The notes: generated from the letters alone by a model not told the origin. Shown: positions 47,324 through 59,701, counted from the first letter of the stretch. The stretch: 64,000 nucleotides of DNA from Typhlomys cinereus (GCA_023101885.1 JALPQD010000125.1:3186973-3250972); one strand, 5' to 3'. Numbers and translations: made by a program.

Positions 47324-50007
47324 CAGCATGAGCTTTTTTAAAAACATTTTTATTATTATTTCTGCTCATACAAATTTAATAGGTACACCACTTCCCTCCC
47401 TCTCTTCTCGTCTCCCCGAACCCTCTGTTCTCCCTCCCCTCACCCCTCTCTCCCCATCCCCCAGTGCCTCCGCCCCCCCAATCTCCAGAGAGTCCTTTAA
47501 TGTGCATGCCAGACTCTCCTCTGGGCTCTCCTCGCCAATGATGTACAAGGACCCAATGGCATTTCCCTGAACCCTTTCCTGTGTTCCCCTTAAGCATAGG
47601 AACACTACTGTGGCTGTCAATCCCTTGTCTCCAAGGATCTTGGTGCCTTTAGCAAATGCTAGACTTTATGAGGTCAATAGTGTGTTGACATTGCGCAGGG
47701 CATGCAAAGTCCAATTATGATTGCTTCGGCTCTAACTTGTGTGGAGTATCTTGCAAATCATTGCTCCTCCCATCCTTTTGCTCTTACAATCTTACCGCCC
47801 CCTCTTCCACAAATTTCCTTGAGCTTCAGGATGGGGAGAGATTAGGCTGGCCTAGTTCTAAGTGATTGATATAGAGTCTCTGAAGTTCTGGATTGTGGTT
47901 TGTTGATTTTCTTTTGCAGTTTTGTTGCTCCTGCAATGCCCTTCACTTCATCCTGATGGGAATTGTATGTCACCCCCTGTCAAATCTTCCCACCAAAAAA
48001 TGTCCTGGACCAGATGGATTCAGCACAGAGTTCTACCAGACATTTAAGGAGCTAATAACACCAATACTCCTTAAACTGTTCCACCAAATAGCAAAGGAAG
48101 GAACACTTCCAAATTCCTTCTATGAAGCTAATATCGTCTTAATCCCCAAACCTAATAAAGACTCACTTAAAAAAGAAAATTATAGGCCAGTCTCTCTGAT
48201 GAACACAGATGCAAAGATTCTCAATAAACTCTTAGCAAATTGGATTCAAAAACATATCAAAAAGATCATTCACGGGGATCAAGTAGGCTTTATCCCAGGC
48301 ACACAAAGTTGGTTCTACATACTCAAATCAATAAATGTAATTCACCATATAAACCAGTCCAACGTTCAAGACCACATGATACTCTCAACAGATGCAGAAA
48401 AAGCCCTTTATGATCAAAACCCTAGAGAAGGTTGGAATGGAAGGAACCTTTATCAATATAATAAAAGCTATATACAACAAGCCCACAGCAAGGATTATAC
48501 TCAATGGGGAAAAACTTGAAGCATTCCCACTTCGATCAGGAACTAGACAAGGCTGTCCACTCTCATCACTTCTTTTCAATATTGTACTTGAAGTCTTAGC
48601 TGAAGCCATAAGACAAGAAAGGGACATAAAAGGGATTCGAATCAGCAAGGAAGAAGTCAAGTTATTTCTATTTGTAGATGACATGATCCTATACCTGAGT
48701 GATCCCAAACACTCCACCAGGAAGCTCCTGGAACTAATACAGAAGTTGAGCAGGATGGCAGGATACAAAATAAATGTACAAAAATCAGTGGCCTTCCTAT
48801 ATGCCCAGAATGAAAGAAGTGAAAAAGCCCTGAGAGAAGCAATCCCATTTACAATAGCCCCTCAAAAATTGAAATACCTTGGTATAAACCTAACCAGGGA
48901 GGTAAAAGACCTTTACAATGAAAACTTTAAAACCCTAAAGAAAGAAATTGCAGAAGACACCAGAAGGTGGAAAGACCTCCCATGTTCCTGGATTGGCAGA
49001 ATCAACATTGTAAAAATGACCAAAGGCAATACACAGATTCAACGCTATACCAAGTAAAATCCCAAAGCAATTTTTTAAAGAAGTTGACCAAACAATCTCA
49101 AAGTTTATATGGAGGCACAAAAGACCCAGAATAGCAAAGACAATCCTGAGTAACAAAAACACTGCTGAAGGTATCACCATACCAAACCTTAGTCTATACT
49201 ACAAATCCATAGTTATAAAGACAGCCTGGTACTGGCTCCAAAATAGACACACAGATCAATGGATAATAAAAGATATAAGCCCACACACTACAGCCATTTG
49301 ATCTTTGACAAAGGGGCCCAAAAAATCCAATGGAAAAAGAACAGTATCTTCAACAAATGGTGCTGGCAAAACTGGATCTCCACATGCAGAAGATTAAAGG
49401 TGGACCTGTACTTGTCACCATGTACAAGATTTAATTCCAAATGGATCAAGAACCTTGATATAAGGTCAGAGACTATAAAAACCATAGTTGAAAAGATAGG
49501 GAACTCTCTCGAGCTGATTGGGCTAGGCCAACATTTCCTCAACAGACATCCAATGGCACAGTCACTGCTACCAACTCTCATCAGTTGGGATCTTGTGAAA
49601 TTAAAGAGCTTCTGTTCAGATAAAGAGATTGTAATACGAGCTCAAAGGCAACCCACAGAATGGGAGAAAATCTTCACTAACCACATATCTGATAGAGCTC
49701 TATTATCCAGAGTGTACAAACAACTTAGAAAACTAAACACCAAGGAAACCAATGGCCCAATTAAAAAATGGGCCCTGGAACTTAAAAGAAACTTTACCAG
49801 GGATGAAATTAAAATGTCTAACAAATATCTTAAAAAATGCTCCACTTCCTTCGCCATCAGGGAAATGCAAATCAAAACTTCCCTGAGATATCATCTCACT
49901 CCAGTCAGGATGGTAAAAATTCACAATACAAACCACAACAAATGTTGGAGAGGATGTGGAGAGAGGGGAACTCTCCTACATTGCTGGTGGGAATGCAGCA
50001 TGAGCTT
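47324..50007 (-). mobile_element. LINE-1 copy D, twin-primed (5'-inverted) insertion with target duplication
   Basis: The 3' part (47338-47979) is L1 3'UTR on the minus strand. At about 47980 the orientation switches, and 47986-49997 is ORF2 in + orientation, equivalent to copy B about 18520-20625. The whole is flanked by CAGCATGAGCTTT at 47324-47336 and 49995-50007. The inverted segment's 3' edge lies at the flank and its 5' edge at the inversion point, exactly as the twin-priming model of target-primed reverse transcription predicts. About 0.75 kb of L1 between the two segments is missing. Confidence 0.93.
47986..49997 (+). pseudogene. LINE-1 D ORF2 fragment in the inverted segment
   Basis: Reverse transcriptase through the C-terminal region. 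'[20 protein letters not shown]', '[13 protein letters not shown]', then 'FVDDMILYL', where copies B and C have FADD at the catalytic site. Deletions of 20 bp near 48405 and 8 bp near 49021 break the frame. The last piece is open at 49259-50029, but its end runs into the target flank. Confidence 0.85.
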
Positions 50008-50990
50008 TATAAATACTGACAGAATGTAAGAATTGGCTTGGCATATGAGTATTACTGACATCTAGTGGTCAAAGAAAATGCATTCCTTGGACAAAAATGA
50101 AAGATCTCAGTGAGGAAAATCTAGTCAGCTAATAATATAACTCTATTTTCCTCCTAAGCAATCATTTGGTTATTTAACACTAACAAATTTAAATTAAGCA
50201 ATAAGCATAATATTCATTTTAATAACACCTTGAATCTACTGGCAAATACTTTACTGTTACTTGAATGCATTAATTCACTTAATTCTGAGAAAAACAAGCA
50301 GAATATATGTTTCAACTTTTATTATCCCTGCAAATCTATAAGAGCAAAAGACTCAGAGACATTATGAATCAGGTCAGGGGGAGGAGCTGTGACAAGCAGC
50401 ACTCTCTAGGCATAAAACCAGTGCAGCCGTGAACACACTGCAACCAAGCTCATCTGCACAATATCTACCAGCTGTGTACTTAGAAAGATTCAGGGAACTC
50501 ATTCCAAAGCACAAAGATCCTAGGATAGGAACTCTGAAAAACCAACGTTAAGCTTGATATTGCATCTTGATTGTGGATGTTTCAAATGTTCATTACTGTA
50601 CACTTTGACTTACACTGTGCACACTATGATGTTTATATTTACTTTCTATCACTCGTACATATACATTTAACTGGGAAATTGTCTCTAGATAGATTCTAAA
50701 TAGGTCTCTAAATACTACAGAGGTAAGAACAGGTTCTGTCATTATTTAGCATGTTTCAGTGAAGTAGTTATAGTGATGATGGCACAGAACCGTGAGTGAT
50801 ATATGATGTGGGTGGTCACTATTAGATCACCATTAATTAGTATTCTGCTAATATGTTGAGTCTGTAGTCTATCTTTTCTTACTACCCTAAGTTATCTCCC
50901 AATTTCTTAGACACTTCCATCTGGGATCCCTGATGGAGCCTCATATATTTATATTTCTTACTAAAATCTCTATAAAAATTAAAAATGTCT
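50008..50990. other. Spacer, no gene recognised
   Basis: AT-rich unique-looking sequence with nothing I can assign. Confidence 0.4.
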
Positions 50991-50994
50991 ATCT

Positions 50995-51200
50995 AGGTTG
51001 GGGTTGTCTTTAGTGGTTAAAGTGCTTGCTGTACAAGTAAAAATACTTGGAGTTAGGATCTGTAGATCCCATGTAAAATTTTTCTGGGTATGTATGGAGT
51101 TTAGTCTGTAATTCCAGTTTTAGAAGGAAGAGACTGGAAATCCCTAGAGGAAGCTAGATGGCCATATTAGGCCTCTAGATGAGTTCTAGGTTTGATTAGT
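50995..51200 (+). mobile_element. Old tRNA-derived SINE
   Basis: 'ttggggttgtctttagtggttaaagtgcttgctgtacaag' (quoted in outline) has an A-box-like start and 'ttaggatctgtagatcc' a B-box-like segment, with 'gtctgtaattccagttttag' downstream as in old rodent B-type SINEs. Heavily diverged. Confidence 0.5.
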
Positions 51201-51227
51201 GTCATAGTTAGGTACGAGCGTCAACTT

Positions 51228-51605
51228 GAGAGAGTTGAGGGTTTGAGCTCTGGGCACATTTTTGTAGGGAAATAATCGTTGAGTTAGGCCCAGAGCAAAT
51301 CTGAAGGAAATTGTCTAGCTGATGGGGAAAGCCCAGCCCATGATGGGTGGGATTGGGCCATTGAATAAAATACAGAGTTGGTTGAGACAGTTGGCATTCT
51401 TGTGTATACTTGGCCAGACATGCTGGTCTGGCAAGTAAGGATCGTCTCTCTCTTGGCCATTATGTAGAGACCGTGTGGCCAGTTCCCTCAGCCCTGGTGT
51501 CGGTGCATGCTCTCCCATCCAGCTGGACTATGAACTGTAACCAGGACTGCCGTAAAGAATTAAACCTCTTGTTCCCTTAAGCCGTTTGATGGTCATTTAT
51601 CAGCA
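51228..51605. mobile_element. Unclassified dispersed-repeat-like element
   Basis: The sequence 'gtcaacttgagagagttgagg', 'gcccatgatgggtgggattgg', 'gaactgtaaccaggac' and 'aagaattaaacctcttgttcc' resembles in order a common rodent interspersed repeat with 'preserved' end blocks (a hAT-like or LTR-type non-autonomous element). I cannot name the family with certainty. Confidence 0.35.
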
Positions 51606-51609
51606 ACCA

Positions 51610-51738
51610 TGCCTTTGTAGCCTAGTTATTTAGTGGTCAGAATATTGTCAGACACTCCTAGACAGTGTTTCTAAAGCATGGGACCTACCTGCTGATTTCT
51701 ATGCAAGAATTTGCTGATCAATTATGAATTTCAGCTCA
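51610..51738. repeat. About 130-bp direct repeat, copy 1
   Basis: Near-identical to 52334-52461: both contain 'tagcctagttatttagtg', 'gaatattgtcagacactcc' and 'gaatttgctgatcaattatg'. Spacing about 724 bp. Confidence 0.85.
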
Positions 51739-52333
51739 ACGGCAACATTGCAGTTGCAACAATTAGAAACCTTGGTTTTTTTAAAGTAAGTTATAAAAGT
51801 AAATGAGGATGATTCTTGGATATCAGTCTTGGGCCTCCACACATATATGCACACAGACGTGTATGTTTATCTGCACCCACATACATGTATATGGATACCT
51901 CCCCCATACATATAAGGATGAAAAACATAAAAAAAAAGAGTGTCTGTCTGAGTAATTTTCCTCTTGTTACATGAAAATGATCATCAAGATTAATCTATTT
52001 TGTACATTTATGGGCATAAAGCATCTGTGTTTCTTTGGACCTCAGTAATTTTGTTTGTAGGGCAAATGGGATGACTCAGGTTTCAATGTATTTTCATTTT
52101 CTACTGAGGGTCTATAGAAAAAATTTGTAATGAAATTTAAAAATTTTAGGCAGATAAAGCATAGGCTGTAAAAAACAAATATAATCCATGCTACAGGTGT
52201 AGGAAATTGTAAAAGTAGTTATAGGGAGCAGGAATCTGACTTAACTGGAGTCTTTTTAGACAAAGAGCTGCCCAGATTCACAGAAGTTGAGTAGTTAATG
52301 ATTGATGTTGCCTTTCTTTTCTTCTTGGCTCAT

Positions 52334-52461
52334 CTGCCTTTATAGCCTAGTTATTTAGTGTTCTGAATATTGTCAGACACTCCTAGACAGTGTTTCCAAA
52401 ACATGGGACCACCTGCTGATTTCTATGCAAGAATTTGCTGATCAATTATGAATTTCAGCTC
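52334..52461. repeat. About 130-bp direct repeat, copy 2
   Basis: Second copy of 51610-51738, same orientation, with a few substitutions and a one-base indel ('gggaccacctg' against 'gggacctacctg'). Confidence 0.85.
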
Positions 52462-53230
52462 AATGTCTCCTTTGACTTATTTTTAAGAAAGCAGAATTAT
52501 TCATTTATATCTGGAGCTTATCAATATGCCACAAATATTTTAAGTACAAAATATAATTAAATTATGCTGAGATAACTTTGATTTTGATATCAAGGATTTC
52601 TTTTGAGTCCAGTTTTGTACTTAAGTCATTGAATGACTCTGACTTCCATTTCCAAATTTTATTTAGTCCTTTACATTTGAAGGTAAATGATGTTTAGGAT
52701 AATGTTGGAATTAGACACAAAGTATTTTTTTAAATATTTACTTCTAAAATGAGTTTCTTTAAATTTGAAAAAGAACGTCTTATTTCCTTGGGGTTCACAC
52801 AGTAGTCTGTCAAATTCCTTAAAACATAGAGAGAACGAAGAGTAAAAGAAAAAAGAGAGACAAAGAATAAGAAAAAAGAAAGGGGCAAAACCATAAGAAT
52901 CAGATTGAGAGAACTTTGAAAATAAACCAAATTATTCTAGGGATGAAGACAAAACTTCGGATGTGCTCTGATTCTTTATGGGCGACACACCTTCAAGATC
53001 ATCACTACTTCCAACATTTTCTCAATTAGTCTCTAACCTTTGTCTAGGCATGTGGAGGGAGGTGAGTGAAGTGAGCAAAAAGTGCAGTTTTGTGTATCTC
53101 TCAATACTACACACACCATTGGTCACCAAAATACAAAAGGTAGCAACCTATTTAAAATTATAATGACTTACAAGAGGTCTTGCATGATTATATCTTAAGC
53201 CATGTGTGTCTATATTTACCATTACTTCAT
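52462..53230. other. 3' flank of the OR52E4-like gene
   Basis: AT-rich, with an A/G-rich stretch at 52800-52900. No gene seen. Confidence 0.4.
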
Positions 53231-53236
53231 AGGGAA

Positions 53237-54175
53237 TCATTCTTTTTGTACAAATATTCTTATAACACGCTCTCGGATCTGTTTAGTCCTGACTCCATAA
53301 ATAACAGGGTTGAGGGCAGGTGGGACAACCACATAGAGATTAGCTAATAGAATATGGATGTAGTGAGGAATGTTTCGACCGAAGCGGTGTGTCATAAAAG
53401 AAAACAATGCTGGTGTGTAAAAACATAGCATGACGCAGACATGGGATCCACAGGTGTTGAGGGCCTTCAGTCTGGCATCTTGAGAAGGGAGGCGGAAAAC
53501 AGCTCGAAGGATGAGGATGTACGAAGAGGCAATTAGGATCATGTCGACAAGGATATTAGAAATCACCATGAGCCCATAGATTATGTTGATCTTGATGGGT
53601 GCACAGGCCAGTCGGGCCAGACCCATGTGCTCACAGTATGTGTGAGGCATGATGTGGTGTCCACAGAAGGGCAGCCGCAGAATGAGAAACACAAATGGGG
53701 TCACAAGCATTAAATTTCTCCCAACGACAACAGAGAGGAGAAGGATGATAGTTTTATGGGTGAGGATCATGGTGTACTGGAGAGGATTGCAGATGGCAAC
53801 GAATCGGTCATAAGCCATGACTACCAGCAAAACTGTCTCCATGCCGGTAAATAAGTGGATGAAGAACATCTGGACAAGGCATCCCCCGAAGCTGATCTCT
53901 TGAAGCTTGAACCAGAAAATGCCCAGCATTTTGGGAATAGTGGATGTGGCTAGGCCCAGATCGATCATAGACAACATGGCCAGGAAGTAGAACATTGGCT
54001 GGTGGAGACTGTGTTCTGTCTTGATCACAAATAGAATGGTGATGTTTCCCACAAGGGAAATGAGATACACAAGACAAAATGGGAAAGCAATCCATACGTG
54101 AATGGCTTCCAGTCCTGGAATTCCTAGCAAGATAAAGAAAGGGGGATGGACCTGAGTGCTGTTGATAGAAAGCAT
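53237..54175 (-). CDS. OR52E4: Olfactory receptor, OR52E4-like
   Basis: Intact 312-residue class I OR. From memory it closely follows OR52E4 through its length ('[14 protein letters not shown]', '[23 protein letters not shown]', '[19 protein letters not shown]', C-terminal 'IFVQKE'); the phrases are given in short form. NST glycosylation (5-7), DRF instead of DRY at 123-125 as in OR52E4, ECL2 'PHTYCEHMG', 'KALNTCGSH', '[16 protein letters not shown]'. A minus-strand acceptor ('aatctctctgaatag', AG at 54200-54199) lies 23 bp before the ATG. G-protein-coupled odorant receptor; ligand unknown. Confidence 0.94.
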   Translation of the reverse strand: MLSINSTQVHPPFFILLGIPGLEAIHVWIAFPFCLVYLISLVGNITILFVIKTEHSLHQPMFYFLAMLSMIDLGLATSTIPKMLGIFWFKLQEISFGGCLVQMFFIHLFTGMETVLLVVMAYDRFVAICNPLQYTMILTHKTIILLLSVVVGRNLMLVTPFVFLILRLPFCGHHIMPHTYCEHMGLARLACAPIKINIIYGLMVISNILVDMILIASSYILILRAVFRLPSQDARLKALNTCGSHVCVMLCFYTPALFSFMTHRFGRNIPHYIHILLANLYVVVPPALNPVIYGVRTKQIRERVIRIFVQKE

Positions 54176-54601
54176 TTTCCTAGAGTGTCACTTGGTTTCT
54201 ATTCAGAGAGATTTAACTTTTTTCAATATCTTCTTTTACCCAGGCCCTGGAAAGATGGAAAAACATCGGTCAGTGTGCTAGATGTAATGGGATAAGTAGT
54301 TAATTTACAAATATCAGATATCTATTTTCAAGAATAATTGGACAAGTTGCTTGACATAGGCTATTTTTCCAAGATCTACTACAGTCAAGACTGTTCACAG
54401 TTCCATTTTTTCTCATTCATGAGATTTTTTGAAAGACCTGGAAATAATTTTATCACGTAATCTATAATTCTCATTTTATGACATTCCTTTCCATCTATTA
54501 CATTGGGGGAATTACCATGTTCAGTGTTCCTCAAAGTCTAATTTAATATTTAAAAGTCCTAAATCCCATAAGACCTGCTACGTTTTACCATCACCAGTGT
54601 T

Positions 54602-54775
54602 TGATCTGATATGAATCTACGGATTTGATTATTGGTTTAGTATAGTCACTATGACATAAAAAAGAACAACAAGCTCTGTCTTAGAATTTTCAAAATTCTA
54701 ACTCTACTACTCTGACTAACCTGTTTATTTCAAGATTGCATTGCTGCTTTGTGGTATTTTTCTCATCTTATGGAA
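54602..54775. repeat. About 170-bp direct repeat, copy 1
   Basis: Aligns with 55290-55459: 'tatagtcactatgacataaa', 'caagctctgtcttagaattt' and 'caagattgcattg' occur in both. Located 430-600 bp upstream of the OR52E4-like start. Confidence 0.85.
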
Positions 54776-55189
54776 CCACCTCAGTTTTCAAACCCCACAG
54801 TTTAAAGCCTATTCTACAATACTCATATATCTTTCCCAAAATGCCTCTGACTTATTACACAAACTATGCTTATCTCTTTTACAACATGCAATGCTAAATA
54901 CCATATAATAAAATGTTTATGGGCTAACTGGAGTTATGCATGTCAACTATCTAAGACAGTTTAGTGACATGAAATAAAATTTTTGTTATTTTCTTTGATA
55001 CCTTGAAAATAGCATGTATATTTATCTTCTTTATTGCTTTCTATCCCCAAGACATTGTACAATTCTATAAAAACTAACAAAATCTGACTTTATTATTTTC
55101 CTCTAAGATTAGAGCTGCTGCTAGAGTAAAGAACACGTGAATTTTATTTTGGTATCCTTTTGGATACTGATTTAAGGAAATTTGGTTCT
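54776..55189. other. Spacer between repeats
   Basis: AT-rich sequence; nothing recognised. Confidence 0.4.
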
Positions 55190-55289
55190 GTGTGTGTGTG
55201 TGTGTGTGTGTGTGTAGACAGAGAGAGGGAGAGAAAGAGAGAGACAGAGAGAGACTGAGAGAGAAAGAGAGAGAAGAGACAGACAGATT
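55190..55289. repeat. (TG)n-(GA)n compound microsatellite
   Basis: TG units at about 55191-55216, then GAGA-rich units to about 55287. Confidence 0.95.
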
Positions 55290-55459
55290 GATCTGAAATT
55301 AATCCAGGGATTTTATTATTGGTTTAATATAGTCACTATGACATAAAGAAGAATAATAACAAGCTCTGTCTTAGAATTTTCATTAACTCTGCTACACTGA
55401 CCAACTTGTTTGTTTCAAGATTGCATTGGTATTTTGTGATATTTTCTCGTCTTATGGAA
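55290..55459. repeat. About 170-bp direct repeat, copy 2, embedded in GA-rich microsatellite
   Basis: Copy of 54602-54775 with small indels. Unlike copy 1 it is bounded on both sides by GA-rich simple sequence (55217-55287 and 55460-55580). Confidence 0.8.
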
Positions 55460-55582
55460 GATAAGAGAGAAAGAGAAAGACGATAGAGACTGAGAGAGAA
55501 AGAGAGAAAGTGAGAAAGAGAGAGAAGGGAAAGAAGAGAGAGACAGAGAGACACACAGAGAGAGACAGAGAAAGAGAGAATG
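55460..55582. repeat. GA-rich simple repeat
   Basis: Impure GAGA/GAAAG array. Open frames across it are compositional artefacts. Confidence 0.9.
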
Positions 55583-58440
55583 AAGGCTATGCTGTATCAG
55601 GTTATTTTGTAACTTGCCAGTCAGTTACAACACTGTGGAAATATCTAGACAGTGGAACTATTATGTTCAATGTGAGAAAGGAAGTTCAGAACTGCCAAAG
55701 ACTTTTCAGAACCTGGAGAAAATGCTTTAAATGTATGAGAAAGAGAAAAAGTTTACCAGTATTGAGTGGAAGACAGCAGACTGAGAAATCAGAATGAAGC
55801 TGTTCGTGGAACTTAACTTCAATATACAGTGTCATCCTCAGGGTGGTAACTTTCAAAGGGACAATTGGCCAACAAAAACATATTTCTAGAAGAGAAGCAA
55901 AGTTTTTTTTTTTTTAAGCAGTGTAGTTCAAAGTCAACAGGACTCTGACATTCTCATTAGTTTAGCAAGAGTGTTGTCCTCTTTCTGTGATATCAGTGAT
56001 GGCAGGCATGTGTGGCCAATGATCAGAAGAACCTCTATGGAGGGCATCGTGGTCTAGGGCTCACTGACAAAGATCTCAGCCCAACAATCCACTTCAAAAC
56101 CTGACTCGATAGCCATGAGGATCTTTCCTGCAGGTGCCCACTGACACTCTCCCCATTCAGTTTGTGAATTCTTTACACTCTATCTGTATCCCCTGACTCT
56201 CTCACAGCATTAGAAGGATGTGTAAATTTTGAAACTAGTTAGACACAATGACTTAAAGTGCTATTGTGCAATTTGCTAACTGGAGAACTTTGGCCAATTT
56301 GTACATCACTGTCTTTCTCTATACATGGGGGAAAATGAGTCTAAGTAATATGTTTCATTTTCAGAATGAATAAAATAGATATACATCAATAAACTAGCTG
56401 AGGGATTTATGTTATTAATGCATCCCTTTATTTCATTTTCCTTCAACCCAAGATACTAAGAAAATTCACTTGGTAGATGGAACAACTTATTTCTTTTTGA
56501 AAAGACCATTATTTCAAATTAGTTCATCGTTGTCTAGAAAATGAATGGATATTCACATAAATAGTGGAGTGTCACCAAAATAATCATTTATATTTAATTC
56601 TGGATTTCTGTTGATACTAACACCATTCAGCATTGCTCAGTTGGAGAAGAACCATATTCCTTTCTCATTCTTACTCCATTCTTTTGGCTTTTCTAACCTT
56701 AGTGGGACCAAGACAGTTGATAAGTATAGAAGATGATTTTTAATCAAACACTTTCAGGACTGAGTTGTGAAGGAAGTCAGAGTTGCTGGCTGAGTCTGGC
56801 TGCTTTTCAGGAACATTGGGCTTATAGTCTCAAATGTTTGTCTATGGTTCCAAAAAACATTGAAAACTAGATACTCAAGAGAGATTGTGTAACTTGCAAA
56901 CCAGTTGAAACATGAGGGAAGAAAAACAGACAATAGTGCAGACCAACGTATGTATAAAACTTGTGTCATTTTACTTAGATATGACATCAGTCTCTCCTTC
57001 ACCCCCATACCCAAATATATGACAGTGGCCCACAAACTTTCTATCTTACAATTTTCACTCATACTTAAGTGTGCTGTATGTGTCCCTATACTCAGCCTGT
57101 AAGTTATGGGGATGTGGAGTTGTATGAGAGGGAAGGAAAGGAAGAAGGGAGGAGAGAAAAAAAGATAGAAAAGGACAGAGTAGAGACAAGAAAATCACAG
57201 AAAATCTACACATTACTTATTGTTACCACAGAACTTACGTGAAGCTCTCTGTACCAATCCCTTGGTGTTATGCAGAGAACGTTTCTTGAGATAACTTTTC
57301 AGCAAAAAGGAGGTTCCTGTGCTTGTCTATCTTCATTTTCCTTTTTTTCTTCTTTTTAAATCTATCTGTGTTGCTCAAGTGTTCTTATATGCTTAATATT
57401 TTATCTCTCAGTCCTCACATGGAATAGAATAGCATCATGATTCAGGATCTTAACGGTGGTGTGTGGGAACTCCTTCAAATCTTCAGGCTCCAAGCCTTCT
57501 TGATTACACAGAGAAAGTCTTTATAGTGAGTCGATGCACAGCCCAGAATCCCTGAGCTTAGTCTTCAGAGTCCTTTGGGCATACATGTGGACCCAAGAGC
57601 CATTGCTTCTCTCTAGTTTTTTATTTCTCTTATTGCATCTGTAAAGAAGCAGTGTACCAGATACAGCCTCTATTTCAGAAAAAGAGTTATGATATGCAAT
57701 TGGAGGGAGGAAAATAAGCTGAAGGGAGTGTGGGATGTCAGAGAAAATCAGACTTCTTCCATGAAAATATTAAATTTATACCAGTAAGTTTCTAAAGTGT
57801 AACTTCTTGGGAAACTTATCTTAGCAGATCTCCTACTATGTTTCATTAAAAATGTGAATCTTGTGTCCATGTGGCTATTTTCACAGCAAGACATTCAAAT
57901 GTGGAGAGAGTTGACCCTAGAAATATACATACATATTAGGCTGTTTATTAGCAGCTTGCATGACTGCAGGTAAAAGTCATCAACTTACTTCAACTCAGCA
58001 AGAATCCCTTCACAGCCTGTATCTTATGTTTGTAACAGATGAACTTAATAGAGAAATACATGTTTAGTTGATTTCTTTGATGGTGGTAAAAGTTTCTTTT
58101 CTTCTGAGAAAACTTATCATAATGTTCTTCCCATGTAGAGCACAAATACTTTCTCAAGTCTCTCTTCCTGGATTATAAAGCAGACCTTATAGGCCTACCA
58201 AGACATTGTATGGACTATACCCTTTATAATTGTAACTACAGAAGTTCTGAGGGACAGTTGATGGTATTAGTCAGTTTGTAGTTTTTGTCTTCTAAGTTCA
58301 GACTATTTTCAGTTGGTGTGCATAAAGATATTATAGTCTCTAGTCTAAAAGACTCTGCTTTGGTCTATATTTTGATGTTCTTTCCTCTCTTGATTTCATC
58401 AACCAAAATAACTATTTCATTTCCTGTCTATCTTAAACTA
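55583..58440. other. Spacer, no gene recognised
   Basis: Unique-looking, AT-rich, with a purine-rich stretch at 57125-57190. The open frame at 56754-57062 has no known domain. Nothing further can be supported. Confidence 0.35.
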
Positions 58441-58469
58441 TCTGTTTCACCCTTTTAAGTATTCAAAAA

Positions 58470-59330
58470 AGTTCTATCATAATCTATACCACCCTAGTCA
58501 GAATGGCAATCAATCATCAAGAAAACAGACAGCAAGGATGTTGATGGTCGTGTAGTGCAAAGAACCCTCATACATTGCTGGTGATGTAAAATAGCGCTGC
58601 CATGGATATGAATCAGTATGGAGGTTCCTCAAAAACATACGAATAGAAACAAATGATCAAACCATACAGTCTTGGGTGCACACTCAAAGGAATCTAAGAC
58701 ACAGATATGTATGTTGGACATATATGTTTATTGCAGCACTATTCACAATAGACAAGATATGATACCAACCCAGGTGCCCATCAACAGATGAATAGGTAAA
58801 GATAATGTCATACATACACATGATGAAGCTTTGTTCAAGCAAAGAATCAGGTTACGTCATTTGTAGGAAAGTGGATGATACGGAAAGTCCTTCTGTTATC
58901 AGAAAGACAAATCTGATTTCTCTCACATTTAGAACTTAGATTTATACATACATAGAGACATGAAAGCAGAGAAAGATTATTCCTTTGGATATTGGAGATC
59001 AGTATGAATAGGGAAGAGAGGACAAGGGAGGATAATTTGGAGGTGAATATGAGCAAAGTATAATCGCATATATGTTTGAACATATCCTTACAAATCTTGT
59101 ATTTTATATACAAATTGAAAATCATCAATAATAATTTTTTAAAAACTGGAAGTAGAAAATTAAAATTCACCTACATAAGGTATGAGATATTCAGGGGACT
59201 AGTTGGGAAGAAGAAAGTTTTCCATGAGAGAAAGAGGAGAGATGAATCTGGTAATATGGTGCAAAAATGATTTACATTCATTGTATTCATCTATGAAACT
59301 GAAACTGTCAAAAAAGAAAAAAAAATCTTT
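58470..59330 (+). mobile_element. Old LINE-1 3' end (ORF2 C-terminus and 3'UTR)
   Basis: 'cctagtcagaatggcaatca', 'ctcatacattgctggtgatg', 'attgcagcactattcacaat' and 'ccatcaacagatgaatagg' are the conserved L1 ORF2 3' block, more diverged than copies B-D. It continues to an A-rich run at about 59311-59327. 5'-truncated. Confidence 0.85.
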
Positions 59331-59689
59331 AGGCAAATTTTTGTCACAAATATCCAGTCATAAAGTGGTTACATCAAGTTGTGTATTGATACAATAAGAG
59401 ATAAAGAATTTTAAACAAATATGGCTTATGTACAGCTAAATTGATTAGAAAAACATTGGATATGTAAATATTATTTTTACTGTTTCCTTAATATTGCATC
59501 TTCTCACTAAGCTTAATGGTCATCATTAATATAATATTTTGAAAATGTTTGACTTGTATATTAAATTAGTAAAATTCACTAGGAATATCATACAAATTGG
59601 GTAAGATGATTGATGTGGTTTTAACTTCTAAAGTTAAGTTTGATAATACCTTTGCTTATACAATATTGTACTTAATTCACTGAGTACAT
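59331..59689. other. AT-rich spacer
   Basis: No gene or repeat recognised. Confidence 0.4.
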
Positions 59690-59701
59690 TAATATGTTTT
59701 T

